From Pseudomonadota bacterium (GTDB lineage: Bacteria > Desulfobacterota > Desulfobulbia > Desulfobulbales > Desulfocapsaceae): 64,000 nt of DNA. The first letter of the stretch is position 1, and every line of letters begins with the position of its first letter. The position numbers and the translations under genes are program-made. The DNA is taken from NCBI GenBank assembly GCA_023412495.1, contig JAEYNP010000016.1, positions 135,565 through 199,564 of the forward strand. Reading direction: 5' to 3'. Shown here piece after piece: positions 1-8,102 of the stretch. The notes under the pieces were generated by a model. It made no database searches, had not been told where the DNA came from, and saw nothing but the letters and a program-made list of their open reading frames with translations.

Positions 1-181
1 CCATTGACTCGGCCAGCACCTTGACCGGCGGCGGCGTTACCTGCTTGCCACGCCCCTTGGCCTTGTCGGGCTGGGTGACCACTGCGACGACCTTGTCCGG
101 GCCGCCCAGCAGCGACTTCAGGATTGTTGCGGCAAAATCGGGCGTACCCATGAAGATGAGGCGAAGCGGTGCGGTCGTCAT
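1..181 (-). CDS. fmt: Methionyl-tRNA formyltransferase, N-terminal part (cut by window edge)
   Basis: Only the first 60 codons lie in the window. The reverse-strand reading starts [18 protein letters not shown] and continues with [12 protein letters not shown], which are the opening Rossmann strand (FMGTPDFA) and the formyl-folate side loop typical of Fmt. The enzyme formylates initiator Met-tRNA in the cytoplasm. The start is an ATG at 181 with a TAGGAG ribosome site that overlaps the stop codon of the upstream def gene, so the pair is a def-fmt operon, the usual arrangement in bacteria. The 3' end is outside the window. Confidence 0.93.
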   Translation of the reverse strand, partial: MTTAPLRLIFMGTPDFAATILKSLLGGPDKVVAVVTQPDKAKGRGKQVTPPPVKVLAESM

Positions 182-193
182 AAGAAGTGACTC

Positions 194-706
194 CTATTTT
201 TCAACTGCCAGCCATTTTTTTACTTTCTTCTTGTACAGCGCCCTTTTCAGGGGACTCAGGTGATCGAGGAAGAGAATGCCGTTCAGGTGATCGATTTCGT
301 GCTGGAGAACCACGGCGAAGCGGTTCTCGGTGGTCAGTTCCCGGGGCTGCCCCTGCAGGTTTTGGTAGGAAACGGTGATTTTTTGGAAACGCTGGACGGT
401 GGAGGTGAGATCCGGGATGCTGAGGCACCCTTCCTCGTCGATCTGGGTGCCTTCGTGGGCGGTGATCTCCGGATTGACGAGGGCCATGTACTGCCGTTCG
501 CCTCCCTTGTTCACGGTGGTATCGACCACGATCAGCTTGATCGATTCGCCGATCTGCGGGGCGGCGAGGCCGACCCCCGGGGCGTCGTACATGGTTTCCG
601 CCATATCATCCGCCAGTTTCGCGAGATCCTCGTCGAAGGCGGTGATTTTTTCCGTCTTTTGGCGTAATACGGGATCGGGGTATTGGACTATTTTTTGAAT
701 ACTCAT
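194..706 (-). CDS. def: Peptide deformylase
   Basis: Removes the formyl group from the N-terminal methionine of new proteins, using a metal ion. All three family motifs are present: GVGLAAPQ (residues about 43-50), EEGCLS (about 92-97, Cys metal ligand) and QHEIDHLNG (about 134-142, two His ligands and the catalytic Glu). The 170 aa length is normal. I chose the ATG at 706 (MSIQKIVQYPDP) because the family begins just before the VQYPDPVLR segment; a start at 742 would add 12 residues without family support. It is immediately followed by fmt with a 12 bp gap. Confidence 0.95.
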   Translation of the reverse strand: MSIQKIVQYPDPVLRQKTEKITAFDEDLAKLADDMAETMYDAPGVGLAAPQIGESIKLIVVDTTVNKGGERQYMALVNPEITAHEGTQIDEEGCLSIPDLTSTVQRFQKITVSYQNLQGQPRELTTENRFAVVLQHEIDHLNGILFLDHLSPLKRALYKKKVKKWLAVEK

Positions 707-1038
707 TTGAATTCTTGCAATTAAACAAAAAAGACGCACCACACGTCAGGCAACACTTCGGACACTGTACCATAGCGGTCGCCTTTTGGCTATGCTTAGA
801 AGAGTAAGCACATTCCCTGGAAAAGTAATGATTATCCTGCAATAATGGAGGAAACTGCAGGTGGCCGCCGCATGTAGATCAGCGGGCAACCACGCTCCAT
901 CTCCACGGGGTGGAACACTTTTTACGGCTTTATCAAAGATGAAAGGTGCAAAAAAGGCTTGTGCGGCTCGCTCTTTCCACATATTTTCAGCGTACGCGGG
1001 GAATTTCGTTTCTTTCAACCTTTTTGCAGGGCTGCGCA
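707..1038. other. Intergenic region between def and plsY with an old repeat copy
   Basis: Divergent promoter region for def (minus) and plsY (plus). Positions about 876-934 resemble the dispersed repeat family described elsewhere in this window: a GCGGGCAACC stretch followed by ACTTTTTACGGCTTTATC (917-934), an 18-mer that recurs exactly at 26884-26901. No convincing gene. Confidence 0.5.
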
Positions 1039-1641
1039 ATGAATGTACTTTTTCCTGTTATCGGCTACTTGCTCGGGGCCGTTCCCTTCGGTCTCGTTAT
1101 CGGCAGAATGGCCGGCATCGATATTCGGACTCAGGGGAGCCGTAATATAGGCGCCACCAATGTGGGCAGGGTGCTCGGCAGGAAGCTTGGAGCTCTCACC
1201 CTCCTCTGCGACTGTTTAAAGGGACTTCTGCCGATGGCGCTGGCGGCCTATTTCCTGCCGGAGGGCGAGGGGCGGGAACTGACAGTCGCCGTCACCGGCC
1301 TTTGTGCCGTCGTCGGCCATATGTTCCCCCTCTATTTGAAATTTCGGGGCGGCAAGGGCGTGGCCACCTCGCTTGGGGTGTTTCTTTTCCTCTCCCCGCT
1401 GTCCATCGCCATCAGCCTGGCGGTCTTTGTGGCCGCGGTGGCCGTTTCCGGATTTGTCTCCGTCGGCTCCCTCCTGAGCTCCGCACTCATGCCGCTGTGG
1501 CTCTATCTGCTGGGGGCTTCCAAGACCACCATTGCCGTCGCGGCGGCGGTGGGCCTGCTCATCTGGATCAAACACCACGAAAACATCGACCGGCTGCTCC
1601 ACGGCCGGGAAAAGACCTGGAAGAAGGCGAAGACCGAGTGA
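1039..1641 (+). CDS. plsY: Glycerol-3-phosphate acyltransferase PlsY
   Basis: Integral membrane enzyme that transfers the acyl group of acyl-phosphate to glycerol-3-phosphate, the first step of phospholipid synthesis. The 200 aa protein has the PlsY signatures: GSRNIGATNV (about 34-43), the glycine-rich GHMFPLYLKFRGGKGVAT segment (about 93-110) and IKHHENIDRLLHGRE near the C terminus, between hydrophobic helices. The ATG at 1039 gives the family start MNVLFPVIGYLLGAVPFG; the longer open frame upstream from 946 has no family match. Standalone; the next gene is convergent. Confidence 0.95.
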   Translation: MNVLFPVIGYLLGAVPFGLVIGRMAGIDIRTQGSRNIGATNVGRVLGRKLGALTLLCDCLKGLLPMALAAYFLPEGEGRELTVAVTGLCAVVGHMFPLYLKFRGGKGVATSLGVFLFLSPLSIAISLAVFVAAVAVSGFVSVGSLLSSALMPLWLYLLGASKTTIAVAAAVGLLIWIKHHENIDRLLHGREKTWKKAKTE

Positions 1642-1671
1642 GGCCTGGCAGACGGAGGGTTTTTGCCGTTT

Positions 1672-2073
1672 TCAGGCCACCTTCAGCTTCTCCGTAAGGT
1701 CGGTCAGCAGTTGTTCCGCCTCCTCCCTTGTCTTGACGTATTGTGGTTTATAGCTGGTTTCGCTGGAGAGTCTGGCAATCTGCCGGAAGATGATGCTGGC
1801 CTGTCCGACAACCCGGATCACCGGGCCGACCTGCTTTTCCACCAGAAAATCGCTGATCTTGCGGAAGATGCCGATGGCCGTGAGATGTCCGAACCTCGCC
1901 TCGGTGAGATCGGTGATGACCACAAAACCGGGTTCGAGGTCGGAGGAGCAGAAACGGATATCAGTATAGATCCTTTCTGCCTCGCGCTTGGAGATTGCCC
2001 CGCGCAGGACTATATCCAATCTGTTGCGCTTGATGTTTGCCGAGACGGTGGATGTACTGATCTCCTTGTCCAT
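1672..2073 (-). CDS. Small STAS/SpoIIAA-like protein of unknown function
   Basis: A 133 aa soluble protein with alternating strands and helices: a short beta hairpin (LDIVLRGAIS), a helix (KREAERIYTDIRF), a strand with GFVVITDLTEARFG, then a helix and the strand GPVIRVVGQ. This order resembles STAS/SpoIIAA-like domains that act as signalling or lipid-binding modules, but I see no decisive motif. Two adjacent ATGs exist (2076 and 2073); the second has better spacing from GGAG. It ends head-to-head with plsY, 30 bp apart. Function not assigned. Confidence 0.7.
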   Translation of the reverse strand: MDKEISTSTVSANIKRNRLDIVLRGAISKREAERIYTDIRFCSSDLEPGFVVITDLTEARFGHLTAIGIFRKISDFLVEKQVGPVIRVVGQASIIFRQIARLSSETSYKPQYVKTREEAEQLLTDLTEKLKVA

Positions 2074-2504
2074 CATCTCTCCAGTAATTCAGCTTATCTC
2101 TGATAATAGGTAATAGCCGAGAACTCGGCGCTCTGGGAATCGGCAAAGACGCTCCGTCGGCGGGAGATGATCCTGCCAACCTCCGCTCTTCGATTTTCGC
2201 GCGATGGCGTCAACATTGTCCACCGTAACATAGATCCCAGCAAATATGAAATCGATTATATCGTATCAAAAAGCGGATTATCCAGCCCTCGGCCAAGAAA
2301 AAATTCTCTTGGTCGGAATATTAAGACCACAGGCTGATCAAGTATAGTTCGGGTTTGATCTGATAATCTTTATGTATATACTTTAACAACAGATTGTTTC
2401 GGAAACCCGCTAAGCCTCGGGTGGCGAGAGTCGGAATCGGGTGGGAATGGCCTCCCTGGACATTTTGCGGGAGCCGATGTCGTTTATCATCGAATGGGGA
2501 TCGT
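2074..2504. other. Divergent intergenic region before the SPFH pair
   Basis: About 430 bp between the minus-strand STAS-like gene and the SPFH gene. It is AT-rich around 2220-2380, where promoters for both directions could lie. No gene, repeat or riboswitch could be recognised. Confidence 0.4.
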
Positions 2505-4046
2505 ATGATTGAAGAAAAAGAGCCGGCACCGGCCGGGAAGCGTTTCCGCCTGCGGCTGCCGGTGCTGCCGAAACTCCCGCTGAGGCCCTTGCTCGCCGCC
2601 GGCGCCGCCGTTTTCGCATTCGTCTTCATCTGGTTTTTCTGCCGGATAGAACCGGGGCCCGGCGAGATTGCCGTCCTCATCCGTAAGACAGGGGAGAATC
2701 TTCCGCCGGGACAGGTGATCGCCCTGCAGGCGGGGCAGAAGGGCATCCAGCCGGAGGTGCTTTCCGAAGGCCGTTACTTCAAGAATCCCTACACCTGGGG
2801 CTGGAAGATCCATCGCATTCTGGACATTCCGGCCGGCAAGCTGGGTGTCATGACCCGGCTCTACGGCGAGGAACTTCCCCCGGGCAAGATCATCGCCGAG
2901 GACAACCAGCGCGGCATTATGCAGGAGATTCTCCGCCCCGGCAAGTACCGCATCAACCCCTACGCCTATCATGTGGCCCTCTTCGACGCCACGCACATCT
3001 CCCCGGGCAGCGTCGGCGTGTTGACCATGCTCACCGGCCGCGACGTGCTTGTCGACGACCTGGAGCCTGCGGAACGCAACACCTTCATGGTGGAGGAGGG
3101 CCTGAAAGGGGTGTCGCGGAGGCTGCTCGAGCCAGGCACCCACTACCTCAACCCGTACATGTACAACATCGTCGAGGTGAATATCCAGAGCCAGCGCTTC
3201 GAGATGTCCGGCGACGACGTCATCAACTTCCTCACCCTGGACGGCTTCGCCGTGACCGTGGAGGGCACCATCGAATTCAGCATTGAAGGGGAGGAGGCCG
3301 CCTTCCTCACCCACCGGATCGGCGACATGGATGACATCATCAAGAAGCTGATACTGCCGCGGGCCCGGGGCTTTTCCCGCATAGAAGGCAGCAAGCATCC
3401 GGCGGTCAACTTCATCGTCGGCGAGACCCGCCAGAAATTCCAGAGCGATCTGGAGAGCCATCTGCGCGCCAAGTCGAAGGGCTGGGGCGTCGACATCAAA
3501 TCGGTGCTGGTCCGCAAGATCATCGTCCCCGACGAGATCGCCTCCATCAACCGCGACCGCGAGCTGGCGGTGCAGGAGGCCGCTAAATACGAGCAGCAGA
3601 TCGTCCAGGCCAAGTCCAAGGCCGAGCTAACCAAGCAGGAGATGCTGGCCATCCAGAGCAAGGAAAAGGTCGAGGCCGACACAAAGCTCATTAGGGCGGT
3701 GATCGACGCCGAGCAGAATCAGTCCGTCCGGCTCATCGCCGCGCAGAAGGAGCTGGAGGTGGCGAAACTCGAGTACGAGGCGGCGATTTCCCAGGCAGAG
3801 GCCATCCTGCTGACCGCCGACGGGGAAAAGGATGCGATCAGGGCGAAGAACGAGGCGGAGGCGGCGGTGCTGCAGAGTCGGGTGGTCTCCTTCGGCAGCG
3901 GCGAAAACTTTGCCCGTTATACGCTTTACGAAAAGATCGGGCCGCAGGTGATGTCGGTTTTGAGCAGCGATTCCGAAGGCGGCCTGGGCGGCATCTTCGG
4001 CTCGTTTGTCCCCGCCCCGACTGCGGGCAAGGGAGGTGCGCGATGA
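2505..4046 (+). CDS. SPFH/band-7 membrane protein with three N-terminal repeats
   Basis: 513 aa protein anchored by one N-terminal membrane segment (about residues 28-46, LLAAGAAVFAFVFIWFF). The next 200 residues hold three related units, each with a GVLT/AVLIR-type strand, a GxxLPPGK-type turn, a GI..E.L..G.Y..NPY ending (NPYTWGW, NPYAYHV, NPYMYNI). A band-7 domain follows (about 240-370) and then a long Lys/Glu/Ala-rich coiled coil (about 370-470). Such proteins form oligomeric membrane scaffolds. The ATG at 2505 follows GGGG at good spacing; upstream in-frame codons look non-coding. Its stop overlaps the next SPFH gene (ATGA), so the two are translationally coupled and probably co-assemble. 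Substrate unknown. Confidence 0.85.
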   Translation: MIEEKEPAPAGKRFRLRLPVLPKLPLRPLLAAGAAVFAFVFIWFFCRIEPGPGEIAVLIRKTGENLPPGQVIALQAGQKGIQPEVLSEGRYFKNPYTWGWKIHRILDIPAGKLGVMTRLYGEELPPGKIIAEDNQRGIMQEILRPGKYRINPYAYHVALFDATHISPGSVGVLTMLTGRDVLVDDLEPAERNTFMVEEGLKGVSRRLLEPGTHYLNPYMYNIVEVNIQSQRFEMSGDDVINFLTLDGFAVTVEGTIEFSIEGEEAAFLTHRIGDMDDIIKKLILPRARGFSRIEGSKHPAVNFIVGETRQKFQSDLESHLRAKSKGWGVDIKSVLVRKIIVPDEIASINRDRELAVQEAAKYEQQIVQAKSKAELTKQEMLAIQSKEKVEADTKLIRAVIDAEQNQSVRLIAAQKELEVAKLEYEAAISQAEAILLTADGEKDAIRAKNEAEAAVLQSRVVSFGSGENFARYTLYEKIGPQVMSVLSSDSEGGLGGIFGSFVPAPTAGKGGAR

Positions 4047-5767
4047 AAAATGTCATACGGGTGCTTGCGCTCATCGCCGTCGGCGCTCTCGCGGAATTCG
4101 TCTGGCTGTGGGGTTTCTGCCGGTTCTACGTCGAGCCCAACTATATGGCGATCGTCACCGCCAAAAGCGGCGATCCCCTGGAACCCGGTCAGATCCTCGC
4201 GAAGCCCGGTCAGAAGGGCATCCGGGAAGAGACTCTGGGCGAGGGCCGCCATTTCCTCAACCCGATCTTCCATGACTGGGAGATTGTCCCCATAACCATC
4301 GTCGATCCCGGCAAGGTGGCCGTCGTCACCTCCAAGGTCGGTCAAAAGCTCGAAGAAGGGGAGTTCATCGCAGAGCGCGGCGAGAAGGGCATCTGGCGCG
4401 GGGTCCTCGGCCCCGGCAAGTACCGGATGAATCCCTACGGCTATACCATCGAGATCGTCGACGCGATTTCCATTCCCATCGGCTACGCCGGGGTAATCAC
4501 CTCGCTCTCCGGTGAGCAGGCGGAAAGCGGACGGTTCGCCGAGGAAAAGCAGAAGGGCGTTCGCCGGGACGTGCTCCAGCCCGGACTTTATTTCGTCAAC
4601 CCGAAAGAGTATAAAGTCGACGTCCTGGAGATCGGCATCAATCAGGTCTCGCTGCTCGGGCGGAGCGGCGGCAAAGTGGTAACCAAGGCCAGGCAGCTCG
4701 GGACCAACGAGGCCCTGAACGTCCTGCAGTCGGCCGTTCTCGAGAAGCAGGAGGCCAAGCGCCAGGATTATCTCAGCAAGCGCTCCGCTGCCGTCCAGGA
4801 CCAGAAATTCAAGACCGGCACGCGGGTCGATTTCGAGGCCGGCAGGATGCCCGCGGCGCCCGCCCCTCCTCCCCTCGAGGAAGGGGCGATGAGCCTGACC
4901 GAACTGGTGAGCTTTCCCTCGCGGGATGGTTTTCAGATCAGTCTCGACATGACGGTCGAATTCGAGCTCTCCCCCGATGCCATCGCCGGGATCTTTCGGC
5001 GCTACGGCGACCTGCCGGCGGTGGTGGACAAGATCATCATGCCGCAGATCACTTCGATCTCCCGCAACAAAGGCTCGGAGTACCGGGCCAAGGACTTCAT
5101 CGTCGGCGAGGGCCGGGAAAAATTCCAGAACGACATCACCGTGTCGCTGGAGCAGACGCTCGGGGCCAAGGGGATCAAGGTCTATAACGCCCTTATACGC
5201 CACGTCGAGGTGCCTGACGAGATTCGCGAGCCGATCCAGCAGGCAAGCATCGCCGTGGAGCAGGACCTCACCAACAAGGAACGGCAGAACACGGCCCGCA
5301 AGCAGGCCGAGCTGAACACCGAGCTGTCGCTGATCAAGCAGCGCGGCGAGCAGGTTTTGCAGGAGACGGAAAAAATCAAGGCGGAGATCGCCGCCGACCT
5401 CGGCAAGCAGGTGGCCGAGATCCAGGCCGCCACCCTGAAGAAGGAGGCGGAGATAAAAAAAGTCACCGCCGCCATTGCCGCGGACAAGGTCCGCGTGCTC
5501 GGCGAGGCGGAGGCCTCCGCCCTGAAGAAGGTGGACGGCGAGAGGGCCAACGGTCTGAAAATGAAAACGGCGATTTTCAACGATCCGCTGGCCTATGCCA
5601 ACTGGCGGTTCGCCGAAAATCTCAACCCGGCGATGAGGCTGAACGTCGTCCACGCGGGCGACGGTACCCTCTGGACCGATCTGGAAAAGGCCGGTTTCGC
5701 CGAACTGGGCGGGGCGAAGCAATTGCAGGAAAAAGACAAAGGAAAAGCTGTGGTTGGCACGAGGTAA
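4043..5767 (+). CDS. SPFH/band-7 membrane protein, partner of the preceding gene
   Basis: 574 aa, starting with a signal-anchor (VLALIAVGALAEFVWLWGFC). Like its neighbour it has three repeated beta units ending in NP(I/Y) motifs (RHFLNPIFHDW, KYRMNPYGYT, LYFVNPKEYK), then a Pro-rich insert (about 270-283), a band-7 domain (about 290-400) and a Lys/Glu/Ala coiled coil (about 400-510). The ATG overlaps the stop of the upstream paralogue by 4 bp. The tandem pair looks like an old duplication. The arrangement of repeats, SPFH-like domain and coiled coil recalls major vault protein and flotillin-type scaffolds; that comparison is inference from architecture only. Confidence 0.85.
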   Translation: MKNVIRVLALIAVGALAEFVWLWGFCRFYVEPNYMAIVTAKSGDPLEPGQILAKPGQKGIREETLGEGRHFLNPIFHDWEIVPITIVDPGKVAVVTSKVGQKLEEGEFIAERGEKGIWRGVLGPGKYRMNPYGYTIEIVDAISIPIGYAGVITSLSGEQAESGRFAEEKQKGVRRDVLQPGLYFVNPKEYKVDVLEIGINQVSLLGRSGGKVVTKARQLGTNEALNVLQSAVLEKQEAKRQDYLSKRSAAVQDQKFKTGTRVDFEAGRMPAAPAPPPLEEGAMSLTELVSFPSRDGFQISLDMTVEFELSPDAIAGIFRRYGDLPAVVDKIIMPQITSISRNKGSEYRAKDFIVGEGREKFQNDITVSLEQTLGAKGIKVYNALIRHVEVPDEIREPIQQASIAVEQDLTNKERQNTARKQAELNTELSLIKQRGEQVLQETEKIKAEIAADLGKQVAEIQAATLKKEAEIKKVTAAIAADKVRVLGEAEASALKKVDGERANGLKMKTAIFNDPLAYANWRFAENLNPAMRLNVVHAGDGTLWTDLEKAGFAELGGAKQLQEKDKGKAVVGTR

Positions 5768-5838
5768 GGCCAGGATGTCCGGCAGGCTCTACGGCAAAAA
5801 AAATTGCAAAATTCGATGTGAAAGTATAGCCTATCAAT

Positions 5839-5856
5839 GATTATGATTATAATATT
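5839..5856. promoter_or_regulatory. Possible Fur-like hexamer array upstream of the encapsulin locus
   Basis: Three adjacent AT-rich hexamers (GATTAT, GATTAT, AATATT) 100 bp upstream of the encapsulated ferritin gene. They resemble the GATAAT-type hexamers bound by Fur, which would fit an iron-storage locus. Short and degenerate, so weak. Confidence 0.3.
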
Positions 5857-5938
5857 TACCAGTTGGCGAAAGATTTAAGGAGGCAGAACCGACACCGTCC
5901 GGAGATTTTCCGGCGCTCATCAGAAAGGAGGAGAGACA

Positions 5939-6433
5939 ATGCCTGAATTCGGAAACCCATTCTCGGGACTTGCCGCCGATCGCAAAGTGACGCATGCGGA
6001 ACTCGTCCGGGCAATCCGCTTCATGATCGCAGCCGAGTACGAAGCGGTCCAGCTGTACATGCAACTGGCCGAGTCGACGGACAACCGACTCGCGCAGGAA
6101 GTGCTGAAGGACATCGCCGACGAGGAGATCGTCCATGCCGGGGAATTCCTCAAACTGCTCAAGGAACTTGAGCCGACTGAAATTGCATTCTACAACGAGG
6201 GTGAAGCCGAAGTGATCGAGATCATGGAGAAGATCGCTGCCGGCGCACCGCCGGGGACAGCATCCGAACGGCGTCCTGTCGCCGGAGTGGAAGCCTCGCC
6301 GGAGGAAAAGGAAGACGAGGCTGCGAAAACGGTATCCGGATCGGAAGCTGGACCGGAACCTGGCCCCGAGACAGAGGCTAAACGGGAAACGGAACCGCGG
6401 CCTCCGTCGGTGGGGAGTCTTATCGGCAAATAA
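5939..6433 (+). CDS. Encapsulated ferritin (EncFtn) with C-terminal cargo-loading peptide
   Basis: 164 aa. Residues about 17-80 form the two-helix EncFtn unit: E33 (AAEYEAVQLY) and the pair E63-x-x-H66 (DEEIVHAGEF) match the diiron ligands known for encapsulated ferritins, which assemble as a ring of dimers and oxidise Fe(II). Residues about 95-152 are a long Glu/Pro/Ala-rich linker, longer than usual. The last residues, PPSVGSLIGK, match the short hydrophobic targeting peptide that docks cargo inside encapsulin shells. The gene has a strong GGAGG ribosome site and is followed after 11 bp by the encapsulin gene, which confirms the pairing. Confidence 0.93.
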   Translation: MPEFGNPFSGLAADRKVTHAELVRAIRFMIAAEYEAVQLYMQLAESTDNRLAQEVLKDIADEEIVHAGEFLKLLKELEPTEIAFYNEGEAEVIEIMEKIAAGAPPGTASERRPVAGVEASPEEKEDEAAKTVSGSEAGPEPGPETEAKRETEPRPPSVGSLIGK

Positions 6434-6444
6434 AAGGAGGTATC

Positions 6445-7281
6445 ATGGACATATTGGACAGAAAATCTGCCCCCCTCACGGGGGAAGAGTGGAATCGCGT
6501 CGATGATGCAGTGGTGAAGACGGCCAGCAAGATGCTGGTCGGACGGAAGATGATCGAGGTTCTCGGCCCTCTCGGCCCAGGCGTTTATTCGCTTCCCTAT
6601 ACGATTTTCAGCGGTCGCAATCCCGCGGGCTTCGATATGACCGGCGACCGCGCGGACTTGACTGTCGAAGCGGACCGCCGCCAAACCGTGAATCTGCCGA
6701 TTCTCTTCAAGGACTTCAAGGTATTCTGGCGTGATGTCGAGGCGGATCGGCACCTCGGCATACCGCTTGACGTGAGCATTGCCGCCGTCGCCGCCGCCGA
6801 TGTGGCCATGCAGGAGGACGATCTCATCTTCAATGGCAGCCAGCAGCTCGGTGTCGAGGGGCTGCTCAATGCCGAAGGGCGTCTTACCGTGAGTCTCGGT
6901 GACTGGCAGCAGGGCGGAGGACCGCTGGCCGACGCCGTCAAGGCCCTCAATGCCCTCACCTCGGCCGGTAACTACGGTCCCTATGCGATGGCGGTCAGTC
7001 CCTATCTGTACGGGCAGACAGTGCGGGTCTACGGCAACACCGGCATGCTCGAGCTCGACCAGCTCAAGGCCCTGCTGCGCGGCAACGTCTATCCCTGTGC
7101 CGCCCTGAAGAACAACAAGGCGGTAGTCATCGCCACCGGAATCCAGAACCTCAATCTGGCCGTGGGGCAGGATCTGGTGACTTCCTACATGGCGTCGGAA
7201 AATATGAATCATATCTTCCGCGTATTCGAGACCCTTGCCCTCCTCATCCGCCGGGCCGATGCCATCTGCACCATCGAATAG
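6445..7281 (+). CDS. Encapsulin shell protein (family 1, HK97-fold)
   Basis: 278 aa, the normal size for encapsulin nanocompartment shell subunits (linocin/bacteriocin CFP29-type). The start MDILDRKSAPLTGEEWNRVD and the WRDVEADRHLGIPLDVS, ALNAL and QDLVTSYMASENMNHIFRV segments are typical of the family; the E-loop and P-domain regions are recognisable. It forms an icosahedral shell around EncFtn, storing iron safely. AAAGGAGG lies just before the ATG. The gene closes the two-gene unit and is followed by a clear intrinsic terminator. Confidence 0.93.
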   Translation: MDILDRKSAPLTGEEWNRVDDAVVKTASKMLVGRKMIEVLGPLGPGVYSLPYTIFSGRNPAGFDMTGDRADLTVEADRRQTVNLPILFKDFKVFWRDVEADRHLGIPLDVSIAAVAAADVAMQEDDLIFNGSQQLGVEGLLNAEGRLTVSLGDWQQGGGPLADAVKALNALTSAGNYGPYAMAVSPYLYGQTVRVYGNTGMLELDQLKALLRGNVYPCAALKNNKAVVIATGIQNLNLAVGQDLVTSYMASENMNHIFRVFETLALLIRRADAICTIE

Positions 7282-7299
7282 CCCCCGCCCTCGCTCAAG

Positions 7300-7325
7300 A
7301 AGAGCCTTCCCGTCGGAAGGCTCTT
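7300..7325 (+). terminator. Intrinsic terminator after the encapsulin gene
   Basis: Perfect 11 bp stem AAGAGCCTTCC / GGAAGGCTCTT with a 4 nt loop and a short T run, 18 bp after the encapsulin stop. Confidence 0.85.
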
Positions 7326-7605
7326 TCACACGTCAGCGTGTCATTCCCTCCCCAGAAAACCTGAGAGTCTTGGTAAAAATGCATCGAGGCATTGACAATC
7401 GGCATATAAGGTAAGAAATTGTCAGGATCGCATTTTGTTATGCGAACGTAACGAAATTTCCGCATATGTTTTCGTATCATCGGTTCATAACCGATCCGCA
7501 TTATACCGAGCATATTTTCTTTCACCGCCAGTACTGGTGATTATTCCTGAGCCTGCTTGTCAAAGCCAGCACGAATCGGTGCGAAATCAAACAAAGGAGG
7601 GAATT
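7326..7605. other. Leader region of the hemerythrin gene
   Basis: The gap from the encapsulin stop to the hemerythrin start is 324 bp and includes the terminator. It contains a short inverted repeat TGACAAT (7392) / ATTGTCA (7417) that could be an operator. No gene seen. Confidence 0.4.
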
Positions 7606-8058
7606 ATGAAAGAATTTTTCGAAGAATTGAAAAAAGACCACAACGAGGTGAAAGATATTCTGGAAAAGTTGAAGGAGAGTTCGAAAACCGCGGAAAAAAC
7701 CCGCGAAAAATTGTTCAGCCAGCTTAAGGAAGAATTAGTGCCGCACATGAAGGCGGAAGAATCAACATTCTATCAGGCATTGATGGCGGGCAAGAACGGC
7801 AAACAGCATGCTCTGGAGGCCAAGGAGGAGCATGACCTTACGGCGCTGGTGTGCACGCAGCTGGATGGAATGTCAGTCAAGGAGGATGTCTGGACGGCAA
7901 AACTGAAGGTGCTGAAAGATTTGGTTGAACACCACATCGAGGAGGAGGAAGAAGAAATTTTCGACATTGCGCAAGAGGAAATAAAGCCGGAAGAATTTCA
8001 GAAGATCATGCAAAATTTCCGGAAAGAGAAAGAAAGGATCAAGAATGAAATCTCCTGA
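7606..8058 (+). CDS. Hemerythrin-like HHE-domain protein
   Basis: 150 aa all-helical protein. The His/Glu pattern fits a hemerythrin-type non-haem diiron site: H-N-E (about 11-13, KKDHNEV), H-x3-E (VPHMKAEE, about 49-55), E-E-H (KEEHDL, about 75-80) and H-H-x3-E (VEHHIEEEEEE, about 110-120). Such proteins bind O2 or NO or protect iron centres. The ATG at 7606 has AAAGGAGG at ideal spacing; the open frame upstream is not coding. It opens a run of three or four similarly oriented genes, each with its own strong ribosome site, next to the encapsulin pair. Confidence 0.85.
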   Translation: MKEFFEELKKDHNEVKDILEKLKESSKTAEKTREKLFSQLKEELVPHMKAEESTFYQALMAGKNGKQHALEAKEEHDLTALVCTQLDGMSVKEDVWTAKLKVLKDLVEHHIEEEEEEIFDIAQEEIKPEEFQKIMQNFRKEKERIKNEIS

Positions 8059-8102
8059 ACGAGTGAACCTGCTTCTTATTATCCTCAACCCAAGGAGGTA
8101 AT

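Noticed and set aside
860..934. GEMM-like GGGCAACC near 895
   Set aside because: No GAAA-closed stem and no ACGCAAA follow; it fits the dispersed repeat family instead.
3926..5722. Long open frame (about 600 codons) on the minus strand opposite the SPFH genes
   Set aside because: It mirrors the codon pattern of the real genes in GC-rich DNA, has no domain, no ribosome site and runs across the overlap of two well-supported proteins.
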